Below are positions 17,763 to 26,005 of a DNA stretch of 64,000 nt, piece by piece. Made by a program: the position numbers and the translations under genes. The notes below the pieces were generated by a model. It had not been told where the DNA came from. It did no database searches and saw nothing but the letters and a program-made list of their open reading frames with translations. The stretch lies in NCBI RefSeq assembly GCF_000931465.1, contig NZ_CP010892.1, forward strand, positions 5,913,388-5,977,387, given 5' to 3'. Position 1 is the first letter of the stretch; each line of letters starts with the position of its first letter. Source of the DNA: Pseudomonas sp. MRSN 12121 (GTDB lineage Bacteria; Pseudomonadota; Gammaproteobacteria; Pseudomonadales; Pseudomonadaceae).

Positions 17763-17839
17763 TGGTCGGGGTAAGGGGATTCGAACTCCTGACATCCTGC
17801 TCCCAAAGCAGGCGCGCTACCGGACTGCGCTATACCCCG
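17763..17839 (-). tRNA. tRNA-Pro (anticodon TGG), copy 1
   Basis: A 77-base cloverleaf with encoded CCA. The acceptor stem is CGGGGTA/TACCCCG, the anticodon arm CCTGC-TTTGGGA-GCAGG gives anticodon TGG, and the T arm has GTTCGAATC. It is identical to the copy at 18013-18089. Confidence 0.95.
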
Positions 17840-17841
17840 GT

Positions 17842-17869
17842 AAAAAAAGGCACCCTTTAAAGGCGCCTT
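17842..17869 (-). terminator. Internal terminator-like hairpin between tRNA-Lys and tRNA-Pro copy 1
   Basis: On the minus strand AAGGCGCC pairs with GGGTGCCTT (one G-U pair) and is followed by seven T residues, directly before the last tRNA-Pro. It resembles the operon's final terminator and suggests the last tRNA-Pro was added by duplication of a tRNA-plus-terminator unit. Confidence 0.65.
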
Positions 17870-17931
17870 CTGCGATCAACGCTTTTGGCAGCTGATCTTA
17901 AGATTCGATTCCAGCGAACTGGTTTCAAAAA

Positions 17932-18007
17932 TGGTGGGTCGTGCAGGATTCGAACCTGCGACCAATTGGTTAAAAGCCAACTGCTCTACCAACTGAGCTA
18001 ACGACCC
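17932..18007 (-). tRNA. tRNA-Lys (anticodon TTT)
   Basis: A 76-base cloverleaf with encoded CCA. The acceptor stem is GGGTCGT/ACGACCC, the anticodon loop CTTTTAA gives TTT, and the T arm carries GGTTCGAATCC. It lies between the two identical tRNA-Pro genes. Confidence 0.95.
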
Positions 18008-18012
18008 AAATA

Positions 18013-18089
18013 TGGTCGGGGTAAGGGGATTCGAACTCCTGACATCCTGCTCCCAAAGCAGGCGCGCTACCGGACTGCGCTATACCCCG
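18013..18089 (-). tRNA. tRNA-Pro (anticodon TGG), copy 2
   Basis: A 77-base cloverleaf identical over its full length to the gene at 17763-17839. It starts five bases upstream of tRNA-Lys in transcription order, so processing from a common precursor is expected. Confidence 0.95.
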
Positions 18090-18098
18090 GTTTGAAAT

Positions 18099-18174
18099 TG
18101 GCTCCGTGACCAGGACTCGAACCTGGGACCCAATGATTAACAGTCATTTGCTCTACCGACTGAGCTATCACGGA
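18099..18174 (-). tRNA. tRNA-Asn (anticodon GTT)
   Basis: A 76-base cloverleaf with encoded CCA. The acceptor stem is TCCGTGA/TCACGGA, the anticodon loop CTGTTAA gives GTT, and the T arm has GGTTCGAGTCC. It is the first gene of the tRNA operon. Confidence 0.95.
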
Positions 18175-18267
18175 ACTGAACATTTCAATTTACAGCAGGC
18201 TTTTATTTCTAGAAGCCTCCTCTTCAACCTTGTCCGCATCGCTGCGTTCATGTCTCTGAGGCGCGCT

Positions 18268-18295
18268 ATTCTACAATCTTAAAAACCCCTGTCAA
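18268..18295 (-). promoter_or_regulatory. Sigma-70 promoter of the tRNA operon
   Basis: On the minus strand TTGACA (18290-18295) and TAGAAT (18268-18273) are 16 bases apart. They are followed by a GC-rich AGCGCGCCTC discriminator, the signature of stringently controlled stable-RNA promoters. Transcription would start about 85 bases before tRNA-Asn. No gene lies in 18175-18480 otherwise. Confidence 0.85.
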
Positions 18296-18427
18296 CCCCC
18301 TAAATCGCTTTCAAGACACTGATTTGCAACTTATTTCAGTTTTTTCCTCCAGGAGGAAAAAGCCTCGGGGTGACGTACTGCGGGGCGCACTTTACAAGCC
18401 TTTGCCTTACAGTTCAACGCCCTATGT

Positions 18428-18455
18428 AAAAAAAGGCCTCGCAATGCGAGGCCTT
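18428..18455 (-). terminator. Rho-independent terminator of clpB
   Basis: AAGGCCTCGCA and TGCGAGGCCTT form an 11-bp stem with T residues following on the minus strand, 25 bases past the clpB stop. Confidence 0.9.
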
Positions 18456-18480
18456 CTTCAAAACGACACCCTGCTCCACC

Positions 18481-21045
18481 TCAGGCGAAGACGATTTCGT
18501 CGTTTTCCACCTGGGCGGTCACTGTGGCGCCGGGCAGGAAGCTGCCAGACAGGATCAACTGCGCCAGCGGGTTCTCGATCCAGCGCTGGATCGCCCGCTT
18601 GAGCGGACGCGCGCCATAGACCGGGTCGTACCCCACGGCAATCAGCTTGTCCAACGCCTCGCCGCTCAGCTCCAGCTTGAGCTCACGCTCCGCCAGGCGG
18701 GCACGCAGGCGTCCCAGCTGGATCTCGGTGATACCGGCGATCTGATCCCGGGCCAATGGCTCGAAGATCACCACTTCGTCGACCCGGTTGATGAACTCCG
18801 GACGGAAATGGGTCGACACCGCATCCATCACCGCTGCCCTCTGCGCCTCGCGATCCCCTACCAGCTCCTGGATCTGTGCGGAACCGAGGTTGGAGGTCAT
18901 GACGATCACCGTATTACGGAAATCCACGGTACGCCCGTGGCTGTCCGTCAGGCGCCCGTCTTCCAGGACCTGCAGCAGAATGTTGAACACGTCTGGATGA
19001 GCCTTCTCGACCTCGTCCAGCAAAATCACCGAGTACGGCTTGCGACGTACCGCTTCAGTCAGATAACCGCCCTCTTCGTAGCCGACGTAGCCTGGCGGCG
19101 CACCGATCAGCCGAGCCACGGAGTGCTTCTCCATGAATTCGGACATATCGATTCGCACCATCGCCTCTTCGGTGTCGAACAGGAATTCGGCCAGCGCCTT
19201 GCACAGCTCGGTCTTACCCACGCCGGTAGGGCCGAGGAACATGAACGAACCACTCGGCCGGTTCGGATCGGACAACCCGGCGCGAGAGCGCCGTACCGCG
19301 TTGGCCACGGCCACCACGGCTTCGTCCTGACCAATGACGCGCTGGTGCAACAGGCTTTCCATTTTCAGCAGTTTGTCGCGCTCGCCTTCGAGCATCTTCG
19401 ACACCGGGATACCGGTCCACTTGGACACGACCTCGGCAATTTCCTCTTCGGTCACCTTGCTGCGCAGCAACTGGTTTTCGCTCTGGCCATGCTGGTCGAC
19501 CATCTGCAAGCTGCGCTCCAGGTCCGGGATCACCCCGTACTGCAGCTCGGCCATGCGGTTCAGGTCGCCTTTGCGGCGCGCGGCTTCCAATTCCTGGCGG
19601 GACTGCTCGATCTTCTGCTGGATCTGTGCCGAGCCCTGCACTTCGGCTTTCTCCGAGGTCCAGACTTCTTCCAGATCGGCGTATTCACGCTCCAGGCGAG
19701 TGATCTCCTCCTGGAGTTTCTCCAGGCGCTTGATCGCCGCTTCGTCGTCTTCCTTCTTCAGGGCCTGGGATTCGACCTTCAGTTGGATCAGGCGCCGTTC
19801 CAGGCGGTCCAGCACTTCCGGCTTGGAGTCGATCTCCATGCGGATCCGGCTGGCGGCTTCGTCGATCAGGTCGATCGCCTTGTCCGGCAGCTGGCGGTCA
19901 GTGATGTAGCGATGGCTGAGCTTGGCCGCGGCGATGATTGCGCCGTCGGTGATCGCCACCTTGTGGTGCACCTCGTAACGCTCTTTCAGGCCGCGCAGGA
20001 TGGCGATGGTGTCTTCCTCGCTCGGCTCGTCCACCAGGACCTTCTGGAAGCGCCGCTCGAGGGCCGCGTCCTTCTCTATATATTGGCGGTACTCGTTGAG
20101 CGTGGTCGCACCGACGCAATGCAGCTCGCCACGGGCCAGCGCCGGCTTGAGCATGTTGCCCGCATCCATCGAGCCCTCGCCTTTACCGGCGCCGACCATG
20201 GTGTGCAGCTCGTCGATGAACAGAATGATCTGCCCTTCCTGCTTGGACAGCTCGTTGAGCAGCGACTTCAAGCGCTCCTCGAACTCGCCACGGTACTTGG
20301 CACCGGCGATCAGCGCGCCCATGTCCAGCGACAGCAGGCGCTTGCCTTTCAGGCCGTCCGGCACTTCGCCATTGATGATGCGCTGGGCCAGGCCTTCGGC
20401 GATGGCGGTCTTGCCCACGCCAGGCTCGCCGATCAGCACCGGGTTGTTCTTGGTACGGCGCTGCAGGACCTGGATGGTCCGGCGGATTTCATCGTCGCGA
20501 CCGATCACCGGATCCAGCTTGCCGTCCTCGGCGCGCTTGGTCAGGTCGACGGTGTACTTGTCCAGGGCCTGGCGCGACTCCTCGACGTTGGCGTCATTCA
20601 CCGCCTCGCCGCCGCGCAGGTTGTTGATGGCGTTTTCCAGCGCCTTCTTGCTGACGCCCTGGCCCAGCAGCAGTTTGCCAAGCTTGCTGTTTTCATCCAT
20701 GGCCGCGAGCAACACCAGCTCGCTGGAGATGAACTGGTCGCCTTTCTGCTGCGCCAGGCGATCGGCCTGGTTCAGCAGGCGCGCCAGATCCTGCGACATG
20801 TTCACATCGCCGGTCGGGTTCTGGATTTTCGGCAAGTGGTCGAGCTCTTTGCTCAACTCTTTACGCAGGCTGTTGACGTCGAAGCCCACTTGCATCAGCA
20901 GCGGCTTGATCGAACCGCCTTGCTGTTCGAGCAGCGCCTGCATCAAGTGCGCCGGCTCGATGGCCGGATGGTCGAGGCCGACCGCCAGGGATTGAGAATC
21001 GGATAAGGCCAGCTGCAGCTTGCTGGTTAATCGGTCTATACGCAT
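18481..21045 (-). CDS. clpB: ClpB disaggregase chaperone
   Basis: An 854-residue Hsp100 AAA+ disaggregase that works with DnaK/DnaJ/GrpE to resolubilise aggregated proteins in the cytoplasm. The order is N-domain, AAA1 with Walker A GEPGVGKTA near residue 204 and Walker B LFIDELHTM, a middle coiled-coil domain (about 410-530, rich in E/K/L/R), and AAA2 with GPTGVGKTE near 604 and VILLDEVEKAHPD. It is the usual family length. The start is preceded by AAGGAAGG, and a sigma-32-like promoter lies upstream. It is a single-gene unit bounded by its own terminator. Confidence 0.97.
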   Translation of the reverse strand: MRIDRLTSKLQLALSDSQSLAVGLDHPAIEPAHLMQALLEQQGGSIKPLLMQVGFDVNSLRKELSKELDHLPKIQNPTGDVNMSQDLARLLNQADRLAQQKGDQFISSELVLLAAMDENSKLGKLLLGQGVSKKALENAINNLRGGEAVNDANVEESRQALDKYTVDLTKRAEDGKLDPVIGRDDEIRRTIQVLQRRTKNNPVLIGEPGVGKTAIAEGLAQRIINGEVPDGLKGKRLLSLDMGALIAGAKYRGEFEERLKSLLNELSKQEGQIILFIDELHTMVGAGKGEGSMDAGNMLKPALARGELHCVGATTLNEYRQYIEKDAALERRFQKVLVDEPSEEDTIAILRGLKERYEVHHKVAITDGAIIAAAKLSHRYITDRQLPDKAIDLIDEAASRIRMEIDSKPEVLDRLERRLIQLKVESQALKKEDDEAAIKRLEKLQEEITRLEREYADLEEVWTSEKAEVQGSAQIQQKIEQSRQELEAARRKGDLNRMAELQYGVIPDLERSLQMVDQHGQSENQLLRSKVTEEEIAEVVSKWTGIPVSKMLEGERDKLLKMESLLHQRVIGQDEAVVAVANAVRRSRAGLSDPNRPSGSFMFLGPTGVGKTELCKALAEFLFDTEEAMVRIDMSEFMEKHSVARLIGAPPGYVGYEEGGYLTEAVRRKPYSVILLDEVEKAHPDVFNILLQVLEDGRLTDSHGRTVDFRNTVIVMTSNLGSAQIQELVGDREAQRAAVMDAVSTHFRPEFINRVDEVVIFEPLARDQIAGITEIQLGRLRARLAERELKLELSGEALDKLIAVGYDPVYGARPLKRAIQRWIENPLAQLILSGSFLPGATVTAQVENDEIVFA

Positions 21046-21116
21046 TAGTCACCTTCCTTTTGAGCAGGCCGGAGCGATGGACACACCTGAATAGAGAAAC
21101 CTGCCAGATACCCGGT

Positions 21117-21144
21117 AGATGCGGTCGATTCTGGAAGATTCAAG
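21117..21144 (-). promoter_or_regulatory. Sigma-32 (heat-shock) promoter of clpB
   Basis: On the minus strand CTTGAA (21139-21144) is followed after 14 bases by CCGCATCT (21117-21124), close to the RpoH consensus CTTGAAA-N13-15-CCCCATNT. It sits about 70 bases upstream of the clpB ATG, and its position agrees with heat-shock control of this family. Confidence 0.75.
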
Positions 21145-21174
21145 CCTGTGGCGCTTGATGCAGGTCAGGGGAGT

Positions 21175-21900
21175 CTAGCGTTCCAGCCAGACCAGGGAGG
21201 CAAACCGACCGGTGCGCGGGCTGCGGCGGTAGGAATAGAAGCGGGGATCGCTCACGGTGCAGAAACCACCGCCATACACGGCGGTGACGCCACAGGCCGC
21301 CAGACGCAGGCGAGCCAGCCTATAGATGTCGGCCATGAACTTGCCGGGATTGTGGCTCGGCACGAAGGCCTGCTCGGTGAGCGGCAGGTGGCGGAAAAAA
21401 GCCTCACGGACTTCCGGCCCGACTTCGAAGGATTGCGGGCCGATAGCCGGCCCCAGCCAGGCCAGGACCTCGGCGGGGGCGACATTCAGGCTGTCGAGCG
21501 TCGCCTCCAGCACACCGGCCGCCAGCCCACGCCAACCGGCATGGGCCGCCGCCACGCGGGTACCGCTGCGGTCGCAGAACAGCACCGGCAGGCAGTCGGC
21601 GGTCATCGCGGTGCAGGCAATCCCCGGCGTGCTGGTCCAGCTGGCATCGGCGGTGGCGACGAGCGAAGGATCGGCCTCGACCACGTCGACGCCATGGACC
21701 TGCTGCAACCAGGCCGGCTGCATGGAGAAACGATCGGTCAGGCGCCGGCGGTTCTCGGCCACCGCCCGCGGATCGTCATCGACATGATCGCCCAGGTTGA
21801 GGCTGTCGAACGGCGCCAGGCTGACGCCGCCCGCACGGGTGGTGACGCAGGCTTTGACCCCGGCCGGCGCGGGCCAGTCAGGAATCAGCCAATCACTCAT
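21175..21900 (-). CDS. pgeF: Peptidoglycan editing factor PgeF (YfiH, laccase-domain)
   Basis: A 241-residue DUF152/laccase-domain protein. Members hydrolyse wrongly incorporated L-Ser from UDP-MurNAc-L-Ser, guarding peptidoglycan precursor composition; older names are polyphenol oxidase or YfiH. The metal and active-site residues are visible in QVHG (H69), TADC (C103) and HAGWRG (H120). The start ATG overlaps the rluD stop (ATGA), so the two genes are coupled. This order, rluD followed by pgeF and clpB, is conserved in Pseudomonas. Confidence 0.9.
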   Translation of the reverse strand: MSDWLIPDWPAPAGVKACVTTRAGGVSLAPFDSLNLGDHVDDDPRAVAENRRRLTDRFSMQPAWLQQVHGVDVVEADPSLVATADASWTSTPGIACTAMTADCLPVLFCDRSGTRVAAAHAGWRGLAAGVLEATLDSLNVAPAEVLAWLGPAIGPQSFEVGPEVREAFFRHLPLTEQAFVPSHNPGKFMADIYRLARLRLAACGVTAVYGGGFCTVSDPRFYSYRRSPRTGRFASLVWLER

Positions 21901-22859
21901 CCGACAAAGGCCTCGCGGTCCTGCTTGAGCAGGGTCAACAGCCAGACGAAATCTTCCGGCAGCGGCGATTCCCAGCTCATGCGCTCACCGGTGGTCGGGT
22001 GATCCAGCTCCAGGAAACGCGCATGCAGCGCCTGGCGCGGGAAGTGCTTCAACGACTCGACCATGGTCGGGCTCGCCGCCGGCGGAATGCGGAAGCGGCC
22101 GCCGTAGGCCGGATCGCCGACCAACGGGAAGTTGATATGCGCCATGTGCACGCGGATCTGGTGGGTCCGGCCGGTTTCCAGCTTGACCCGCACATGGGTG
22201 TGGGAACGGAAACGCTCGAGCACACGGTAATGGCTGACGGCCTGCTTGCCACCTTCCATCACTGCCATGCGCTGGCGCTGCTGGCCATGACGACCGATCG
22301 GCGCGTTGATCTTGCCACCGGCGGTGACCACACCGATCACGATGCATTCATAAATGCGGCTGACGCTGCGGCTCTGCAACTGGGCGACCAGCTGAGTCTG
22401 CGCCTGGATGGTCTTGGCCACCACCATCAGGCCGGTGGTGTCCTTGTCCAGGCGGTGGACGATGCCGGCGCGCGGCACATTGATGATGTCCGGGACGTGG
22501 TGCAGCAAGGCGTTGAGCAGCGTGCCGTCGGCATGGCCGGCCGCAGGGTGGACCACCAGGCCCGCCGGTTTGTTGATGACCAGGATGTCGTCGTCTTCAT
22601 AGACGATGTCCAGCTCGATGTCCTGAGCGATCCATTCGCCCTGGGCTTCCTGCTCGGCAGTCAGCTCTAGCACGGCGCCGCCGTGGACGATGTCGCGCGG
22701 GCGGATCACCGCGCCATCCACCGTCAGGCGGCCGTCCTTGATCCAGGCGGAAAGGCGCGAGCGCGAGTGCTCGGCGAATAATTGGGCGGCGACTTGATCG
22801 AGGCGTTGGCCGCCCAGTTCGGACGGCACCTCTGCGCGAAGTTCAATTTTATCGGACAT
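21897..22859 (-). CDS. rluD: 23S rRNA pseudouridine(1911/1915/1917) synthase RluD
   Basis: A 320-residue enzyme that pseudouridylates helix 69 of 23S rRNA. An N-terminal S4-like RNA-binding domain (RLDQVAAQLFAEHSRSRLSAWI) precedes the catalytic RluA-family domain with HRLDKDTTGLM, where D138 is the catalytic aspartate. ETGRTHQIRVHMAH is the second family motif. The ATG at 22859 gives the standard N-terminus MSDKIELRAEV; a GTG seven codons upstream is also possible. It is divergent from bamD across a 151-base gap that must hold both promoters. Confidence 0.93.
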   Translation of the reverse strand: MSDKIELRAEVPSELGGQRLDQVAAQLFAEHSRSRLSAWIKDGRLTVDGAVIRPRDIVHGGAVLELTAEQEAQGEWIAQDIELDIVYEDDDILVINKPAGLVVHPAAGHADGTLLNALLHHVPDIINVPRAGIVHRLDKDTTGLMVVAKTIQAQTQLVAQLQSRSVSRIYECIVIGVVTAGGKINAPIGRHGQQRQRMAVMEGGKQAVSHYRVLERFRSHTHVRVKLETGRTHQIRVHMAHINFPLVGDPAYGGRFRIPPAASPTMVESLKHFPRQALHARFLELDHPTTGERMSWESPLPEDFVWLLTLLKQDREAFVG

Positions 22860-23010
22860 GCTCGGACTAGGCGTCGGCACAGCCTTTGGTTTCGGCTGCG
22901 CGCTTGTGGTTAAATACGGCGTCTTTTGCCCCGAGGCTTTTCAACGGGGCGCTCATCATAACAGGACGGCCCCGCCCAAGACAGCGGCCGTCATAGGGAC
23001 GCAAGCCGCC

Positions 23011-24033
23011 ATGCAAGTGAAACACCTGCTGCTGATCGCCATCCTCGCACTGACCGCTGCTTGCTCATCGAAGGAAGTCGTTGACGAAAACCTGAGCGAG
23101 GTCGAGCTGTACCAGCAGGCGCAGACCGACCTGGACAACAACAGCTATACCAGCGCCACGGCCAAGCTCAAGGCCCTGGAGTCGCGCTATCCGTTCGGTC
23201 GCTACGCGGATCAGGCACAGCTCGAACTGATCTATGCCAACTACAAGAACGCCGAGCCGGAAGCCGCCAAGTCGGCCGCCGAGCGTTTCATCCGCCTGCA
23301 CCCGCAACACCCGAACGTCGACTACGCCTACTACCTCAAGGGCCTGACTTCCTTCGACCAGGACGTCGGCCTGCTGGCGCGCTTCCTGCCGCTGGACATG
23401 ACCAAGCGCGACCCGGGTGCCGCCCGCGACTCCTACAACGAGTTCGCCCAGCTCACCAGCCGCTTCCCGAACAGCCGCTACGCGCCGGACGCCAAGCAGC
23501 GCATGATTTACCTGCGCAACCTGCTGGCCTCCTACGAGATCCACGTGGCTGACTACTACCTGACCCGTCAGGCCTATGTCGCCGCCGCCAACCGTGGCCG
23601 TTACGTGGTGGAGAACTTCCAGGAGACCCCATCGGTCGGCGACGGCCTGGCGGTCATGACCGAGGCTTACCAGCGCCTGCACCTGGACGAGCTGGCCGCT
23701 ACCAGCCTGGAAACCCTGAAACTCAACTACCCGGATCACCCGACCCTGGTCGACGGCCAGTTCGTGCCACGCGTCGCCGAGGCGGACAACCGCTCCTGGC
23801 TGAGCAAGGCCACCCTGGGCCTGATCGAATCCCGTCCACCGCTGCCGCCGGGAGAAACCCGCGCCAACCAGGACGTGATGAAGCAATACCAGGACGCCAA
23901 GGACGCAATCCCGCCCGAGCTCAAGCCCAAGGACGCCAATGGCGATGCCGTCGAAGAAGAGCGGCATGAGGCTGAAGGTAACAACGACGATCGCTCCTGG
24001 TTCAGCTACATGACCTTCGGCGTGTTCGACTGA
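23011..24033 (+). CDS. bamD: Outer-membrane assembly lipoprotein BamD (ComL)
   Basis: A 340-residue lipoprotein subunit of the BAM complex, which folds beta-barrel proteins into the outer membrane. The signal MQVKHLLLIAILALTAAC places the lipidated cysteine at residue 18. The body consists of TPR-like helices (residues 30-260), including the YPFGRYADQAQLELIYANYK region. The tail is acidic and longer than in enterics (KDANGDAVEEERHEAEGNND). The ATG at 23011 is chosen because it starts the signal peptide; the frame is open upstream without function. A terminator follows 18 bases after the stop. Confidence 0.93.
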   Translation: MQVKHLLLIAILALTAACSSKEVVDENLSEVELYQQAQTDLDNNSYTSATAKLKALESRYPFGRYADQAQLELIYANYKNAEPEAAKSAAERFIRLHPQHPNVDYAYYLKGLTSFDQDVGLLARFLPLDMTKRDPGAARDSYNEFAQLTSRFPNSRYAPDAKQRMIYLRNLLASYEIHVADYYLTRQAYVAAANRGRYVVENFQETPSVGDGLAVMTEAYQRLHLDELAATSLETLKLNYPDHPTLVDGQFVPRVAEADNRSWLSKATLGLIESRPPLPPGETRANQDVMKQYQDAKDAIPPELKPKDANGDAVEEERHEAEGNNDDRSWFSYMTFGVFD

Positions 24034-24051
24034 TAGCGCCGCGGTCACAGC

Positions 24052-24080
24052 AAAAGGGAGGCTTTCGAGCCTCCCTTTTT
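24052..24080 (+). terminator. Rho-independent terminator of bamD
   Basis: AAAAGGGAGGC and GCCTCCCTTTTT flank a TTTCGA loop just after the bamD stop. The A/T tails make it potentially bidirectional. Confidence 0.92.
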
Positions 24081-24165
24081 CATTTCCGGATTTCATCCGC
24101 CAGCACTGTGCGCCCGGCATCACCTTGGCTAAACTGCCGGTTCCTCACTCATATAGCTGGCCACC

Positions 24166-24399
24166 ATGCTTCGTTTACTGTTCTGGATCGCTCTGATTGC
24201 TGCCGCGGTTTGGCTCTGGCGCAAATTCAAGCAGCCGACTTCCGGCGCCTCCGCCCCTCGCGAACCCAACGCCGCCCCCATGGTGCGCTGCGCCCATTGC
24301 GGCGTGCATCTGCCCCGTGACCGGGCGCTGAGCCTCGAGCAACAGTGGTATTGCAGCCAGGGGCACCTGGAGCAAGGCCCGGTTTCCCGCCAGCGCTGA
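24166..24399 (+). CDS. PP0621 family small zinc-ribbon-like membrane protein
   Basis: A 77-residue protein: an N-terminal membrane segment (about 3-18, LRLLFWIALIAAAVWLW), a short linker, then a CAHC...C...H pattern (MVRCAHCGVHLPRDRA...WYCSQGHLE) that could bind zinc. This matches the PP0621 family found next to bamD in Pseudomonas. The function is unknown. In P. aeruginosa the gene after bamD is, as I recall, pilS; here this small gene is followed directly by the PilR-like gene. Confidence 0.75.
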   Translation: MLRLLFWIALIAAAVWLWRKFKQPTSGASAPREPNAAPMVRCAHCGVHLPRDRALSLEQQWYCSQGHLEQGPVSRQR

Positions 24400-24682
24400 A
24401 GCCGTTTCTCCGGCCGACAGCGGTGCCCGCCCTATCGAAGGCCTGGCGCCGCTGAATAATTCGCTACAAAAAAGCCCTGCCCCAGCCTTCTCCCCCTGTT
24501 CGCCCGGTAGCCCTCGGAAACCGGGTGCTTGCTCTTGCGCGCCTGGCCCATCCCGCCCGGAAACCCTGCCTCGGCCAATCCTGGACAGGGCGAAGCCGCA
24601 CCCGCCTGCCTAGACTTGAGGACACGCCAGGATGGCGGGTGTTCTCGCAGCTCTTTCGCTCACGGATGAAGCAGGAAGCGGC

Positions 24683-26005
24683 ATGGGTCCACGACAGAAA
24701 GTCCTGATCGTCGATGACGACCCAGGCACCCGCGAATATCTGGAAATCAGCCTCGGCCGGATGCGGCGCCATACCCGTAGCGTCTGCACCCTGGGCGAAG
24801 CCCGGCGCTGCCTGGAGCGTGAAGGTTTCGACCTGTGCCTGAGCGACCTGCACCTGCCCGACGGTACGGGGCTGGAACTGCTGGAACACATCCGGCACCA
24901 GCAATTGCCCACATCGCTGGCGATCCTCAGCGCCTGTGCACTCCAGGAAACCGCTGCCCAGGCCCTACAGGCCGGCGCCATCGACGTTCTGAGCAAACCC
25001 GTGCCCCTGGCCCGCTTGCACAAACTGCTGAACGACATCCGGCCCGAGGCGATCTCCTTCGCTAGCCGTACGCTGCTTGGCGACTCGGCGCCGATGCAGG
25101 CGCTGCGTGGCCAGATCGGCAAGCTGGCCGGCAGCCGGGCCGCGATCTACATCAGCGGCGAATCCGGAAGTGGCAAAGAGCTGGTCGCCCGCGCGCTCCA
25201 TGACCAGGGCGCACGGGCCAGCCGGGCCTTCGTGGCGGTCAACTGCGGGGCCATTCCGGCGGAACTGATGGAAAGCGAGTTCTTCGGCCATCGCAAAGGC
25301 AGCTTCAGTGGCGCCGTCGAAGACCACCCCGGCCTGTTCCAGGCAGCGCACGGCGGCACGCTGTTTCTCGACGAGGTAGCCGACCTGCCATTGGCGATGC
25401 AGGTCAAACTGCTGCGCGCACTGCAACAGAAGGCGGTGCGCCGCGTCGGCGGGCACCAGGAGGTCCAGGTCGATGTGCGCATTCTCTGCGCCACCCACAA
25501 GCCGCTGCTGGCAGAAGTGCAGGCCGGGCGCTTTCGCCAGGACCTCTATTACCGCCTGAACGTGATCGAGCTGCCTGTCCCGCCTTTGCGGGAGCGCCGG
25601 GACGATATCGAACCGCTGGCCAGCGCCATCCTCGAACGCCTGGCACGCGACAATGGCCAGCCACCGGCACGGCTCCAGGCTGGAGCGCTGCTGGCTCTCC
25701 AGGGGCATGACTTTCCCGGCAATGTGCGCGAACTGGAAAACCTGCTCGAACGGGCACACACCCTGTGCGACAACCGGCTGATCGAACGCCACGACCTGCG
25801 CCTCGCATCCAATAGCGCATACCCGGCCATCGCGCCCGGGCCGGGGAACGTCATCGATCTTGAAGCACACCTGCAAGCGATCGAGCGCCGCATGCTCCTC
25901 CAGGCCCTGGAGCAGACCCGCTGGAACCGCACGGCGGCGGCCCGGCGTCTGAGCCTGTCGTTGCGTTCGATGCGCTATCGGCTGAAGAAACTGGGGCTGG
26001 ACTAA
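24683..26005 (+). CDS. pilR: PilR-like sigma-54-dependent response regulator
   Basis: A 440-residue NtrC-class activator. The receiver domain (1-120) has the acidic pocket VDDD, phospho-acceptor Asp in CLSDLHLPDG and the conserved Lys in LSKPV. The AAA+ domain has Walker A GESGSGKE, Walker B GTLFLDEVADLP and the arginine-finger region. The C-terminal Fis-type HTH (WNRTAAARRLSLSLRSMRYRLKKLGLD) closely matches PilR. The sigma-54-contact loop reads GSFSGA instead of GAFTGA. The ATG at 24683 follows GGAAG; an upstream ATG at 24632 is less well placed. PilR normally activates pilA with RpoN. No PilS kinase gene adjoins it. Confidence 0.8.
   Translation: MGPRQKVLIVDDDPGTREYLEISLGRMRRHTRSVCTLGEARRCLEREGFDLCLSDLHLPDGTGLELLEHIRHQQLPTSLAILSACALQETAAQALQAGAIDVLSKPVPLARLHKLLNDIRPEAISFASRTLLGDSAPMQALRGQIGKLAGSRAAIYISGESGSGKELVARALHDQGARASRAFVAVNCGAIPAELMESEFFGHRKGSFSGAVEDHPGLFQAAHGGTLFLDEVADLPLAMQVKLLRALQQKAVRRVGGHQEVQVDVRILCATHKPLLAEVQAGRFRQDLYYRLNVIELPVPPLRERRDDIEPLASAILERLARDNGQPPARLQAGALLALQGHDFPGNVRELENLLERAHTLCDNRLIERHDLRLASNSAYPAIAPGPGNVIDLEAHLQAIERRMLLQALEQTRWNRTAAARRLSLSLRSMRYRLKKLGLD

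Noticed and set aside
18808..21006. Open frame of about 730 codons opposite clpB
   Set aside because: Antisense shadow caused by high third-position GC in clpB.
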